Positions 1-8,655 of a DNA stretch of 64,000 nt are shown piece after piece; the stretch's first letter is position 1; the number at the start of each line of letters is the position of its first letter. Origin of the DNA: Bacillota bacterium (lineage in GTDB: Bacteria > Bacillota > Clostridia > Lachnospirales > Lachnospiraceae); NCBI GenBank assembly GCA_023442465.1, contig JAEZZQ010000030.1:124001-188000 (forward strand), written 5' to 3'. The notes under the pieces were generated by a model. That model searched no databases and was not told where the DNA came from. It saw only the letters and a program-made list of their open reading frames with translations. A program made the translations under genes and the position numbers.

Positions 1-6
1 GATGTA

Positions 7-1137
7 ATGAAGAGCTTGTGTGCTTTAGAAGTTGGCGAATATAAACTAGGTACGATTAATCTAATGGTCGAAATTCTAAGTGTATTGATTGATAATTCTA
101 TGCAATCAGAAGATTGGGAACAAGAAATAGCAAAATATGAGGATTATTATGTATATGAAAACAGTGTTTGCGCGGATTATGGAAGTGTTTACTATCAAAA
201 TGGAAATGATGATGGTAATGGCATTTTGATGCTAGTTTGCACTGATATAGAACAAGTAAGAACCTTTTTGGAAAAAGAAAAAAACATGCTCCAAGAATTA
301 CTCTTGTTAACCTTGCAACATATTGATCTAAAGAAGCAGTACGATGTTTTATTACTTGCGCCGAAAGAGCTGGATGGCGAGGCACAAAAGAGAAGAATAG
401 AATTTGCAAAACTAAATGCAGTATTAAACGGTAAAGTATTTAAGAATGTTCCCAAATATTCACGTACTATGCCTGCAGTAGCGGTAACTTTTGACAATGA
501 CATTCAATATGAACAATTTTCGGAGATAGTTGACGTAATGAATGAATATAATTTGCAAGAGTATACACTTGACAAATTTTTACGTATTTATCAAGTTATA
601 GAAAACTTTATGTTTAAGAATCTAATATGTGTATTTTGCAAAGATCGGAGTTATCAAAAATTAACAGTACGTGACTTTAAAGATATTAGTGTAGAAATGG
701 GGAAATCAGAAGAAGCAGCAATGCAATCGTTTCTTGATGCAGCGGGAAAAATCGCAATAAATTCAATAACATTGGAGGATGCTTTATATAGTAATTGGAT
801 TTCATTAATAGAGAGTGATCCGCAGAACAAGATTATGATGAATAAGGCAATTCAGATATTGGGTGTAAAAAACAAAAATAAAGAACTTGTATCGATTGAT
901 AACCCAAGTAAACAGAGTGTATTAAATGTGTTTGGAAAACTAATATATAGGTTTAGATGTTCAATAGTTCATAATAAAGTTAATGAGTATCATATTACAT
1001 ATGTTAATTTTGATGAGAACCTAAAATGGGTATTGGAGAAATATCTAATTCCCGATATGGAAACATTGGTATATGATCTTATGCTGAATAGAAATGATAC
1101 TGTTGCGTTTATTCAAAAGAGTATTGCTTTATACTAA
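7..1137 (+). CDS. HEPN-motif protein, possibly 5'-truncated by window edge
   Basis: The reading frame is open to position 1, so the ATG at 7 may be internal and the gene may begin outside the window. The 376 visible residues have no signal peptide or membrane segment. Near the C-terminus (residues 313-330) the stretch RFRCSIVHNK contains R317-x4-H322, the Rx4-6H signature of HEPN domains, in the RxxIVHN context common in HEPN proteins of toxin and defence loci. The N-terminal 300 residues are not recognised. HEPN domains are often RNases acting on tRNA or mRNA in abortive responses, so a defence or stress role is inferred from the motif and from the defence-like operon downstream. The call of a HEPN fold is moderately sure; the function is unknown. 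Confidence 0.55.
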   Translation: MKSLCALEVGEYKLGTINLMVEILSVLIDNSMQSEDWEQEIAKYEDYYVYENSVCADYGSVYYQNGNDDGNGILMLVCTDIEQVRTFLEKEKNMLQELLLLTLQHIDLKKQYDVLLLAPKELDGEAQKRRIEFAKLNAVLNGKVFKNVPKYSRTMPAVAVTFDNDIQYEQFSEIVDVMNEYNLQEYTLDKFLRIYQVIENFMFKNLICVFCKDRSYQKLTVRDFKDISVEMGKSEEAAMQSFLDAAGKIAINSITLEDALYSNWISLIESDPQNKIMMNKAIQILGVKNKNKELVSIDNPSKQSVLNVFGKLIYRFRCSIVHNKVNEYHITYVNFDENLKWVLEKYLIPDMETLVYDLMLNRNDTVAFIQKSIALY

Positions 1138-1328
1138 TTGGGATTATGACACTGATTATTAGTTAGAAATATAACATAGTAGGGTAACTTCGTGGATATT
1201 TGAACCTCAAATTGTGAGCAACAAATTCGCTAAACATTTCGGAACTGAGAATGATAGAATACGCTTTGAATATAGATAGACGAAATTAAGTTGAGGTGAT
1301 AATACGAATGGAAATATGAGGTTCTAAT

Positions 1329-2306
1329 ATGGCAGAGGAAAAGAATAAAAAAGGAAGACTACTGGCATTACAGCAGTACATGTACCAATATACTGATGAA
1401 AATCATTCTGTAACAACTCAGGAGCTCATTGAAGAAATGGGTAAGCTGGGTTACATAGCTAACCGTAAGACAATTAAAGATGACATAGATATTCTGACAA
1501 AATTTGATATTGATATTGTTACCAATGTTTCTAGGGGAAATTCGTTCTTCATGGGAGAAAGACGATTTGAACTTCCTGAGTTGAAGCTTCTGGTGGATGC
1601 GGTTTCTTCATCGAGATTCATTAGTACAGGCAAGAGCGATGCACTAATTAAGAAGATATCATCAATGGCTAGTGTTTATCAACAGGAGCAGATTGCACCA
1701 AGAATTTATACTGCGGATCGAATTAAGACTGACAACACGCAGTTATATTATGTCATTGATAAATTGATAGAATCTGTAATGGATAAAAAGAAGGTGCGCT
1801 TCCAATATCAGGAATATGACGCGGATAAAAATAAAGTTCTGCGTAATGATGGCGAAATCTATGTAAACAGCCCATATGGATGTCTTTGGAATGATGATTA
1901 CTATTACTTAATTGGTTTTTCAGATAAGCGCAGCAAGGTTGTTACCTTCCGTATTGATAGAATTATCGATTTGGAAGTAATAGAAGATAATGCAGTTCCA
2001 GAGCCAGAAGGTTTTACTATTGCAGATTACGTGAAAACATCTGTTGAAATGTATGATGGTGATGAACAGCAGGTGGAATTGCTGTGTGATAATGAGCTCA
2101 TGAAATCTGTAGTAGACCGCTTTGGTGAAGCGATTCAGACGGAAAGAGTATCGGAGAATAAGTTCAAAGCTACAGTAACAGTTTCAGCAAGTCGAACCTT
2201 TTTCGCATGGGCTTTTCGATTTGCAGGTCAGATGCAGATAGTGAGTCCAGAGGCAATGAGGCAGGAATACATGGAGATGGCAAGGAAAGTGCTGATACAT
2301 GAATAA
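1329..2306 (+). CDS. WYL-domain transcriptional regulator
   Basis: The 325-residue protein has an N-terminal helix-turn-helix region (about residues 8-75) with the YIANRKTIKDDIDIL recognition-helix style of DeoR-like WYL regulators. A WYL domain follows at about residues 140-230, including SPYGCLWNDDYYYLIGF and TFRIDRI, and then a C-terminal WCX-like extension. WYL proteins bind nucleic-acid ligands and often repress defence operons such as BREX and CBASS neighbours. Here it is the first of four closely spaced genes (27 bases to the next), so it probably controls the helicase operon and itself. The Shine-Dalgarno is weak (GAGG shortly upstream). No clear operator was found in the 190 bases before it. 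Confidence 0.85.
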   Translation: MAEEKNKKGRLLALQQYMYQYTDENHSVTTQELIEEMGKLGYIANRKTIKDDIDILTKFDIDIVTNVSRGNSFFMGERRFELPELKLLVDAVSSSRFISTGKSDALIKKISSMASVYQQEQIAPRIYTADRIKTDNTQLYYVIDKLIESVMDKKKVRFQYQEYDADKNKVLRNDGEIYVNSPYGCLWNDDYYYLIGFSDKRSKVVTFRIDRIIDLEVIEDNAVPEPEGFTIADYVKTSVEMYDGDEQQVELLCDNELMKSVVDRFGEAIQTERVSENKFKATVTVSASRTFFAWAFRFAGQMQIVSPEAMRQEYMEMARKVLIHE

Positions 2307-2333
2307 GATACTAGCAGAGGAGTAGAAAGCTTT

Positions 2334-3533
2334 ATGAAAGAAGAATTTGGAGAAATCTACTTTACTGAATATGATGAAAAGATAACAGGTACGTCCAAAC
2401 GAGATCCGTTAGGCTTACAACCTATCTGGTCATACTATGGAAGACGTGTTATTAAGCATTTAACAACGATAAGTGATGATATTAGAGGCTTTAGAGAGGT
2501 TTTATTATGCCTATCAGTGTGTTCTTCTGTTAAAGATAACCATAGCAATATGAGCTATAAAGACTTAATTCTTCTTTTTGAACAGCTTTTTGTGTATTCA
2601 GCGATTATCAATGATAAGAAGGATGGAATCCTCGGAGCAGACAATGGAGCTGTAAGATATAGTAATACAAAAATGAATACTAAGGTTAGTATTGATAATA
2701 CTGTGCTTGTACGAGAAATCTCCCTTGGATATTACGGACGGTACAAGACTCCGCTCACTACAATGGGAGTAATTGATAAATATAGCTATGTTTGTGTAAA
2801 TGTGGATTTAAAAGAAATGTATGGTGAATCCACATATAGCAAGATATTAAAAGAATTTGATAAGTTTGTTTCCTTAAAACTAGAGGATAGGACATTAAGG
2901 AATTTCTCAGCGTTTGATCAAATATTTGAGGCAGTTGACGGAACATTTCGACCTAATGAGGTGCAGTTTTGGTTAGAAAAATTACAAATTACCGGAAAGC
3001 AGACTGTTGAACTTATGACTGAATGCTACAGCATAGTTGATACAAAACAGAATTATCGAGAAGTATTTGATGATCTATTGGCTGATGTAGAAGTTTACGA
3101 TATAGAAAATTTAGAATCATTCTTGCGATGCATGGAATACATCTTTTATAGGGCACTAAGGTCTAAAAATATGAAAGATATTGTAATTGAGCAGGATGTT
3201 CTAGATGTACATATTAGCAGATATAAAAATTTCCTAACAATTTCAGATACAAAAGATGGAAACTCACAGATGCTCAACGAGCGTATGAAGTTTATAAGGG
3301 AGAAATGTAATCCGGAAGAACATGATTATGTTCAGAATATACTTGGATATCATAAGATGGTTTGTGGGCAGAAGCGAAGTGCGGTATGGATGGAATCTGA
3401 TATAAGTACAGGGAATATTCAGGTTTTCATACAGCCAGATGCAAGTGACATTAACATATATGAGTGGGGGAGAGATTATTATCTTTCATCTTTGGATAGC
3501 ATAAAACAGGGAATAAAGGAGCGTGTTGGGTGA
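2334..3533 (+). CDS. Unrecognised protein of helicase/PLD operon
   Basis: I do not recognise this 399-residue protein. It begins GEIYFTEYDEKITGTSKRDP and contains a conserved-looking LGADNGAVRYSNTKM ... LGYYGRYKTPLTTMGVID segment around residues 100-150. There is no predicted membrane helix and no obvious nuclease, ATPase or methylase motif. The gene is preceded by an AGAGGAG-type ribosome binding site. Its stop overlaps the next gene's ATG (TGATG), implying translational coupling with the PLD-like protein. Its position between a WYL regulator and a PLD-helicase pair suggests a structural or target-recognition subunit of the same complex; that is inference from context only. Confidence 0.75.
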   Translation: MKEEFGEIYFTEYDEKITGTSKRDPLGLQPIWSYYGRRVIKHLTTISDDIRGFREVLLCLSVCSSVKDNHSNMSYKDLILLFEQLFVYSAIINDKKDGILGADNGAVRYSNTKMNTKVSIDNTVLVREISLGYYGRYKTPLTTMGVIDKYSYVCVNVDLKEMYGESTYSKILKEFDKFVSLKLEDRTLRNFSAFDQIFEAVDGTFRPNEVQFWLEKLQITGKQTVELMTECYSIVDTKQNYREVFDDLLADVEVYDIENLESFLRCMEYIFYRALRSKNMKDIVIEQDVLDVHISRYKNFLTISDTKDGNSQMLNERMKFIREKCNPEEHDYVQNILGYHKMVCGQKRSAVWMESDISTGNIQVFIQPDASDINIYEWGRDYYLSSLDSIKQGIKERVG

Positions 3534-5473
3534 TGGGAAATAATCAAGAAAAAAACATTAGATATTTCCTGAAAGACATATATGACCTATATTCTCAAGT
3601 GACAGATTTCATTTTTACTACTTTTAATTTTGAACCGGATTTTTTTGAAGAACATTTAGTTACTTTCTTAATGGGAAGCGATAAAAAGATAAGTACCATA
3701 GGTGAGCTGAATGCAACAAATGCTTGGATCAGTGAGCATGGAATGTGTGTTTATTTTGATAAGGGTGCGCTCATATCGGGATCAAGTTGTGTGACACTTC
3801 CAGTTTACCCGAAACATGTTGAAACAGGTGTGTTTCATCCGAAGGTTGTTGTAATTCATGGAACATTAAAAAATAATAAGATAGCAACTTATTTAGTGGT
3901 ATCATCATGCAATTTAACTGTATCAGGATATGGAAGAAATCAAGAAGCTTTTTCTTGTATACAAGTTACTTCTGAGGTGGTTGCAAATAGCCTGTTATTT
4001 TTTTTGAATACTATTTCTGATAATGATAATTTACGACACAAGTTTGTGAAAGACTACCTCAGAACGTCAAACTTTACTAAAAAGAGGAATGTAGAATTCT
4101 TTTGGAACTATGGAAAACAGGGTGAAAGTCTGGTTGACAGATTATCGAGAATGCCAAAAGGAAATTTTACGGTAGTCTCTCCTTTTTATGATGAGGAAGG
4201 TCCAGAAGGATTATTAAAGAGAATTAGTAACTTAGACAATACAACTATCATTCCGGCTGTTGATGGTGAGAATTATAACATTTACTACAAGCACTATGAC
4301 AATTTGAAAAATGCAGGAGTTGTCTTTGCGAATCTTGCAGGAGATGCGACTAATAAAAGATTTACACATGCAAAAATAATTACCAAGGGTGAAGATATCA
4401 TTGTAGGCTCTTACAATTTCACAACAGCTGCCTTAGATCGATCAAATGCTGAAGCAGCACTTATTATTGATAAGGGTGAGCCAATAAAGTTTTCGACTAT
4501 TCCAATAGATGAGAATAAGTTTTTAGAAGAGGAAGATAAACTTGTAAATAGAGATACATTAGGCGAAGAGATAGGAAGCGTATTTGTATCTATAACAATT
4601 GATTGGAAACTTGGCAAAATAATAATCTATGCAGATATTTCGGATCAATCTTCATTCTATTATGTGAAGATTGATGGAATGAAAGACAGCCCAGAATGGA
4701 AGCTCAATCAGTGTGATGAAAATAAATGTATGGAAATATCAATCAATGATAGCATTACTAGAGGTCTATTGCGACATAAGCAATTTTCGGTTTATAGAGA
4801 TAATATCATCTGCTTTAAGGGATTGTTTAATGAGATAAACTGGATTGGTGTTCGTCCAGAAATAGGATGTGAGTCTCTTGATGAAACATTGGCAGAATGG
4901 TATTTGATATCAAATGCAAAGACTAACGGTAGTGCATATGAACTAAGATGTATAACTGAAGAGGATGTTGATACAGAGAAAATTATTGGAGGCGGATCAG
5001 ATTCTTCAGCTGATATCTTTGATAATTACTACATGGTTTCCAAAGCGCTAGGGTATCTCTTACAACAGGTTGAAATAAATTCTACAGGGATAAAAGAAGT
5101 TAATACCGCTAAAAGAGATTGTCCGCGGCGAAGAGAATGGATAAGAAGAGTTGATAAAGCGCGTAATTCCTTATATGGTATTCTTTATTCCTGGCCTGGA
5201 AGTGTTTCACAGATGCTCGAATTTCTGGAGAAAAGCGAGCAAGAGGATGGATTTGATCCTGTATATGGGTGGCTTATTTGCAAGTATTTAAGACGAGCTC
5301 TTAAGATGGTTCCAAGAAAAATCGATGAACTACCTATATTCGAAGAAAGGTATAAGGTAGTTAAGAAAGGACTTAAGAAGCTTGAGGACAGAATCTTTTT
5401 AAGGATTAAGAAAGAATGTAATCCGGATTATTACGCGTGGATTGAGAAGGAATTGTTTAGAAAAGAGGTATAG
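3533..5473 (+). CDS. Phospholipase D-superfamily protein, Tdp1-like HKN type
   Basis: The PLD fold is shown by two half-motifs. The first is H102-P-K104 followed by N127 (HPKVVVIHG ... SSCNLTVSGYGRNQE). The second is H279-A-K281 followed by N295 (HAKII ... GSYNFTTAALDRSNAEA). Both halves have N where classical HKD enzymes have D, as in the HKN motif of tyrosyl-DNA phosphodiesterase 1. PLD-fold proteins cleave phosphodiesters through a covalent histidine intermediate. About 340 further residues lack recognised motifs. An upstream GTG at 3530 is possible, but the ATG at 3533 has better spacing to AAGGAG. The helicase starts only 2 bases after this stop, so both are probably made together as nuclease and motor. 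Confidence 0.85.
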   Translation: MGNNQEKNIRYFLKDIYDLYSQVTDFIFTTFNFEPDFFEEHLVTFLMGSDKKISTIGELNATNAWISEHGMCVYFDKGALISGSSCVTLPVYPKHVETGVFHPKVVVIHGTLKNNKIATYLVVSSCNLTVSGYGRNQEAFSCIQVTSEVVANSLLFFLNTISDNDNLRHKFVKDYLRTSNFTKKRNVEFFWNYGKQGESLVDRLSRMPKGNFTVVSPFYDEEGPEGLLKRISNLDNTTIIPAVDGENYNIYYKHYDNLKNAGVVFANLAGDATNKRFTHAKIITKGEDIIVGSYNFTTAALDRSNAEAALIIDKGEPIKFSTIPIDENKFLEEEDKLVNRDTLGEEIGSVFVSITIDWKLGKIIIYADISDQSSFYYVKIDGMKDSPEWKLNQCDENKCMEISINDSITRGLLRHKQFSVYRDNIICFKGLFNEINWIGVRPEIGCESLDETLAEWYLISNAKTNGSAYELRCITEEDVDTEKIIGGGSDSSADIFDNYYMVSKALGYLLQQVEINSTGIKEVNTAKRDCPRRREWIRRVDKARNSLYGILYSWPGSVSQMLEFLEKSEQEDGFDPVYGWLICKYLRRALKMVPRKIDELPIFEERYKVVKKGLKKLEDRIFLRIKKECNPDYYAWIEKELFRKEV

Positions 5474-5475
5474 CT

Positions 5476-8370
5476 ATGTTTGATAATGTCAATATGACAT
5501 TAATAAAAGAGAATATTTCTTTTGCGGGTAATAATGCCGTATTCAAGGGAGATAATACAATTCCTGAATTACAATGCAAAGGAGTAACAGCTTTATGTAA
5601 GATTCTTCAAGGGAGACAGTATGCGTATCTAGCAGATGAAGTTGGTATGGGGAAAACATACCAGGCAATAGGAGTTATTTCTATGCTTTTAGCAGAAAAG
5701 AAAAATGCTAAAATACTAGTTATTGCTCCAAATGAAGCAGTACAAAGAAACTGGATTAATGAGTTTAGAAATTTTAGCAGGAATAATTTTGTTGTTGCTA
5801 AAGAAATAGAAGCTGAAGCTGTGCATCCTATTGAGCTTATTTCGAATTATGTTAACGAGAAGAAAGTGACTTCGGTATCTGTGGTAAGACTAACTTCTTT
5901 TTCAACTATAGTGGAGAGAGTTGGAAAACAGGGAAATCCTGGATATAAATATAGTAATGATTTTATATCTGCAGAGGATTTATTTGCAGGGTTAGAAGCA
6001 ATCACGAAACAGAAAATTAAGAAGGTTGGTCGCGGATATAATTCTCATGATGCAGGAAAAATAAGTGGTGCAATACTAAAAAATGTTACTCCAAAATTTG
6101 ATTTAGTTATTGTCGATGAGGCACAAAATATTCGAAACGAGAATAATGCGACAGCATTTTTCAATTATTGGTTGGGGTTGCAAAGATTTAAACACAATAC
6201 TAATACTGATATAGGTAGAAACATTGATGAAGTTCTAAGGAATGGTAGAAATTATAGAGAGAGAAGATATTTATTGCTAAGTGCTACGCCAGCTCATAGA
6301 GGTGTGGAATCACTACGTCGTCAATTACTATATTTTGAAAAAGAAAAGAATATTCCAGAAATTGACCATGATTATCTTGAGCAGTTTATGATTCGGAGAT
6401 TACGTACTTATAGTGGAGATAGTAAATATGCTGTTAGAAATATTACTGCTGATGATGTGGCAAAAGATTTAAAGATGGATCAGAGAATGTTTCTTGCTTT
6501 GATTCAGAGTAAATTGGCACAGATTCAAGTGTCAAATAACTCAACTTTTAAGATTGGTTTCCTGGAAACTTTTGAAAGTTATGATATGACAACTGAAACT
6601 GAAGTAAGAGATGAAGAAACCGGTGAAAAGGGAAAAGAATTTGAGAATGGCGGGTCAGCAGATAAGGAAGAAAAGGGTACAGCTCTTGACAAAAAGATGT
6701 TACAAGGTATCGCCAAGTCATATGGAAAAACTCTTAATGGTCAGAAATATCCACCTCATCCTAAGTTGAATTTTATGGAGGACGAGGCTGAAAAAATCAT
6801 ATCTGTAAACGTATGTCCAGGTGACATTGATGTGCTAGATAAGGCTATTGTATTTGTTCGTAGACTTGCTTCCGTCGATGAATTGGTAAATCGTAGACTT
6901 ATTAGATTGTATGAAAATAAGATTATTTCATATTGGGCAGAAAGACTAGCCATAGAAAAGAAAAAACCGCGCTTAATGGACATACAAAACGCTTTCAGAA
7001 ATCTTTACAAAAAAACAGAAGAAAGTGCTAGAGAAGAGTTCGAAGAATCTGAAGATGAAGTTGATTCTGGAATAGATAACGAGGATACGAAGAGCCTTTT
7101 GCTTCGCTGGATGGCGGTGAAAAAAACAGACAAAGGCAATCAGTATGGCGCTGTATCTCTTTTTAAAAAGTCAATGATGAGAAATAAGACCAATAGTTAT
7201 TTCTTTGATGAAAATTATTATAGAACTGTTCACTCAGAATTATCGGAAGAACAATATAAGTTATTAGTAGAAAATCTTGTAGACGAAGAGTATATTGGAG
7301 AAGTATCAGCTTATATTGCAGCTAACTATGCACATTATATTCAGGGTAGAGATAACAAACTTAAGTTGAATTATAGTTATCTGATGGCACTTGTAAGTTA
7401 CTTGGCACTAAAAAGAGAGGACCATCCGTTAGCTCCTTTATTGAGGGACTTCTTTGAAATCAAGGACAAGGTAATTGCATCAGAAAGTATAAAAAGAGAT
7501 CAAATAGTCGATATTATGCTTCGTACTTCACTATGGAATTGTGTTGAATCGCAATCAATAAAGACAATGCTAAATGGTGAGAAAACTTATATCGTAGAGA
7601 ATTTCACCAAACGTGAGGCATTAAAGAGTTGGACCGAAAAATATCTGAAGTCTAGTGAAGCGATACTAGAGTTTCTGTATTTATATTGTTCAAACGAAAA
7701 CAGAAGCCTCGAAGCAAGAGCAAAACTTTGTGAGTTAGCCTGGGAAGCGTTGTATTCAGACAAATGCTCTCATGGAAAGCGCATTGATAAATTGTTTGAA
7801 AATGTTGATTTAGTAATAAATCAGCTGCTAGGTAATGAGAAGATTACATATAAATATGATCCGGCTTTTTTGAATATGCAACAATGGGTTATGCCCGCGG
7901 TAGGTGGTAACAAGGGTAATGAGGCATTGATTAAACGTTTTAATACTCCGTTTTATCCAGATATTATTGTATGTACGGATGTGCTTAAAGAGGGCATCAA
8001 TCTACATTTGTTCTGTAATAGAGTATATCACTATGGTTTAGCTTGGACGCCAGGTGATTTGGAGCAACGGATAGGAAGAGTTGATAGATTCTTTAGTAAA
8101 ACACATCGTGAACGAATGGCGGGTAAAGATACTCATGTTGAGGTTGATTATCCTTATATGGGGAAATCTGTCGATGAACATCAGCTTAGAAAGGTTTTAC
8201 AGTTTAAACTGTCAGCAGATCCCTTACTTGATTCAGCAGGGATAAATCGTAAGGATATCAACATAGATATTGATGATACCTGCACTATTGATGAATTGAT
8301 TAAATATGTACCAAAAAGCGAAGAACAAACTAATTTTCCATATTCTGGAGAGTTGTTTTGGAAGTCGTAA
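5476..8370 (+). CDS. SNF2-like superfamily 2 helicase/translocase
   Basis: The 964-residue protein carries a complete set of SF2 motifs. Walker A is ADEVGMGKTYQ (about residues 53-63), the Walker B box is D214-E215-A216-Q217, motif III is LLSATPAHRG (about 267), and motif VI is EQRIGRVDRF (863-872). The DEVGMGKT and DEAQ forms are typical of SNF2/RapA-like translocases rather than DEAD RNA helicases. Roughly 500 residues separate the two RecA lobes, including acidic linkers near 385-400 and 510-535, so there is a large insertion. It is the last gene of the WYL operon, and its stop lies inside a terminator hairpin. A DNA-translocating restriction or defence motor partnered with the PLD-like protein is inferred. 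Confidence 0.88.
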   Translation: MFDNVNMTLIKENISFAGNNAVFKGDNTIPELQCKGVTALCKILQGRQYAYLADEVGMGKTYQAIGVISMLLAEKKNAKILVIAPNEAVQRNWINEFRNFSRNNFVVAKEIEAEAVHPIELISNYVNEKKVTSVSVVRLTSFSTIVERVGKQGNPGYKYSNDFISAEDLFAGLEAITKQKIKKVGRGYNSHDAGKISGAILKNVTPKFDLVIVDEAQNIRNENNATAFFNYWLGLQRFKHNTNTDIGRNIDEVLRNGRNYRERRYLLLSATPAHRGVESLRRQLLYFEKEKNIPEIDHDYLEQFMIRRLRTYSGDSKYAVRNITADDVAKDLKMDQRMFLALIQSKLAQIQVSNNSTFKIGFLETFESYDMTTETEVRDEETGEKGKEFENGGSADKEEKGTALDKKMLQGIAKSYGKTLNGQKYPPHPKLNFMEDEAEKIISVNVCPGDIDVLDKAIVFVRRLASVDELVNRRLIRLYENKIISYWAERLAIEKKKPRLMDIQNAFRNLYKKTEESAREEFEESEDEVDSGIDNEDTKSLLLRWMAVKKTDKGNQYGAVSLFKKSMMRNKTNSYFFDENYYRTVHSELSEEQYKLLVENLVDEEYIGEVSAYIAANYAHYIQGRDNKLKLNYSYLMALVSYLALKREDHPLAPLLRDFFEIKDKVIASESIKRDQIVDIMLRTSLWNCVESQSIKTMLNGEKTYIVENFTKREALKSWTEKYLKSSEAILEFLYLYCSNENRSLEARAKLCELAWEALYSDKCSHGKRIDKLFENVDLVINQLLGNEKITYKYDPAFLNMQQWVMPAVGGNKGNEALIKRFNTPFYPDIIVCTDVLKEGINLHLFCNRVYHYGLAWTPGDLEQRIGRVDRFFSKTHRERMAGKDTHVEVDYPYMGKSVDEHQLRKVLQFKLSADPLLDSAGINRKDINIDIDDTCTIDELIKYVPKSEEQTNFPYSGELFWKS

Positions 8371-8396
8371 ATAAGGCTTCCAAAACATTTGTTTTT
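8356..8396 (+). terminator. Terminator overlapping helicase stop codon
   Basis: TTTTGGAAG (8356-8364) pairs with CTTCCAAAA (8377-8385), and a T-rich tract follows. The stop codon of the helicase lies in the loop. It closes the four-gene operon. Confidence 0.75.
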
Positions 8397-8412
8397 TGAT
8401 TAAAAGGTAAGG

Positions 8413-8441
8413 TTGACACGATAATAAATTATGATTACAAT
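8413..8441 (+). promoter_or_regulatory. Sigma-A promoter of an orphan mini-transcript
   Basis: A TTGACA box (8413-8418) is followed after exactly 17 bases by TACAAT (8436-8441), a near-consensus housekeeping promoter. It lies between the helicase operon terminator and a second terminator at 8536, so it would drive a transcript of only about 120 nucleotides. Confidence 0.7.
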
Positions 8442-8470
8442 GCAGATATAGATAGGAGGGAGTTGCAAGT

Positions 8471-8509
8471 ATGAGTTCAGACGAGATAAAACAGAAGAAT
8501 AAAGCCTGA
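8471..8509 (+). CDS. 12-codon micro-ORF, remnant or leader peptide
   Basis: A very strong GGAGGG ribosome binding site precedes an ATG opening a frame of only 12 residues (MSSDEIKQKNKA). It lies between its own promoter and terminator. It may be what remains of a deleted gene, a leader peptide, or part of a small RNA. No function is proposed. Confidence 0.3.
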   Translation: MSSDEIKQKNKA

Positions 8510-8535
8510 AAAAATGTTATAGATAGTAGCCAAGA

Positions 8536-8570
8536 ATGAGTTGTGCAAAAAACTGCGCAGCTCATTTTTT
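8536..8570 (+). terminator. Rho-independent terminator of mini-transcript
   Basis: ATGAGTTGTGC pairs with GCGCAGCTCAT, using G-U pairs, across an 8-base loop, and a run of T follows at once. It ends the short unit started at 8413 and insulates the lexA-like gene. Confidence 0.8.
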
Positions 8571-8584
8571 CTGCCCAAAATGAA

Positions 8585-8612
8585 TTGAAATAATTTCATT
8601 CGATGATATACT
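8585..8612 (+). promoter_or_regulatory. lexA-like promoter with overlapping palindromic operator
   Basis: TTGAAA (8585-8590), 16 bases, then TATACT (8607-8612) forms the promoter. The palindrome TGAAAT-A-ATTTCA (8586-8598) covers the -35 box, as expected for an autoregulatory repressor site. That this repressor binds it is inference from position. Confidence 0.6.
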
Positions 8613-8655
8613 AGTCAATAGGAAGCAAGATGCTTCCTTTAGAAAGGAGCGGCGT

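Noticed and set aside
195..503. Long opposite-strand frames inside many genes
   Set aside because: These minus-strand or shifted frames lie wholly within well-supported genes and lack ribosome binding sites, so they are shadows of the coding strand.
1329..8370. DISARM or BREX assignment of the helicase operon
   Set aside because: No DUF1998 protein, DNA methylase, PglZ or BrxC-like ATPase is present, so neither name is justified despite the helicase and PLD parts.
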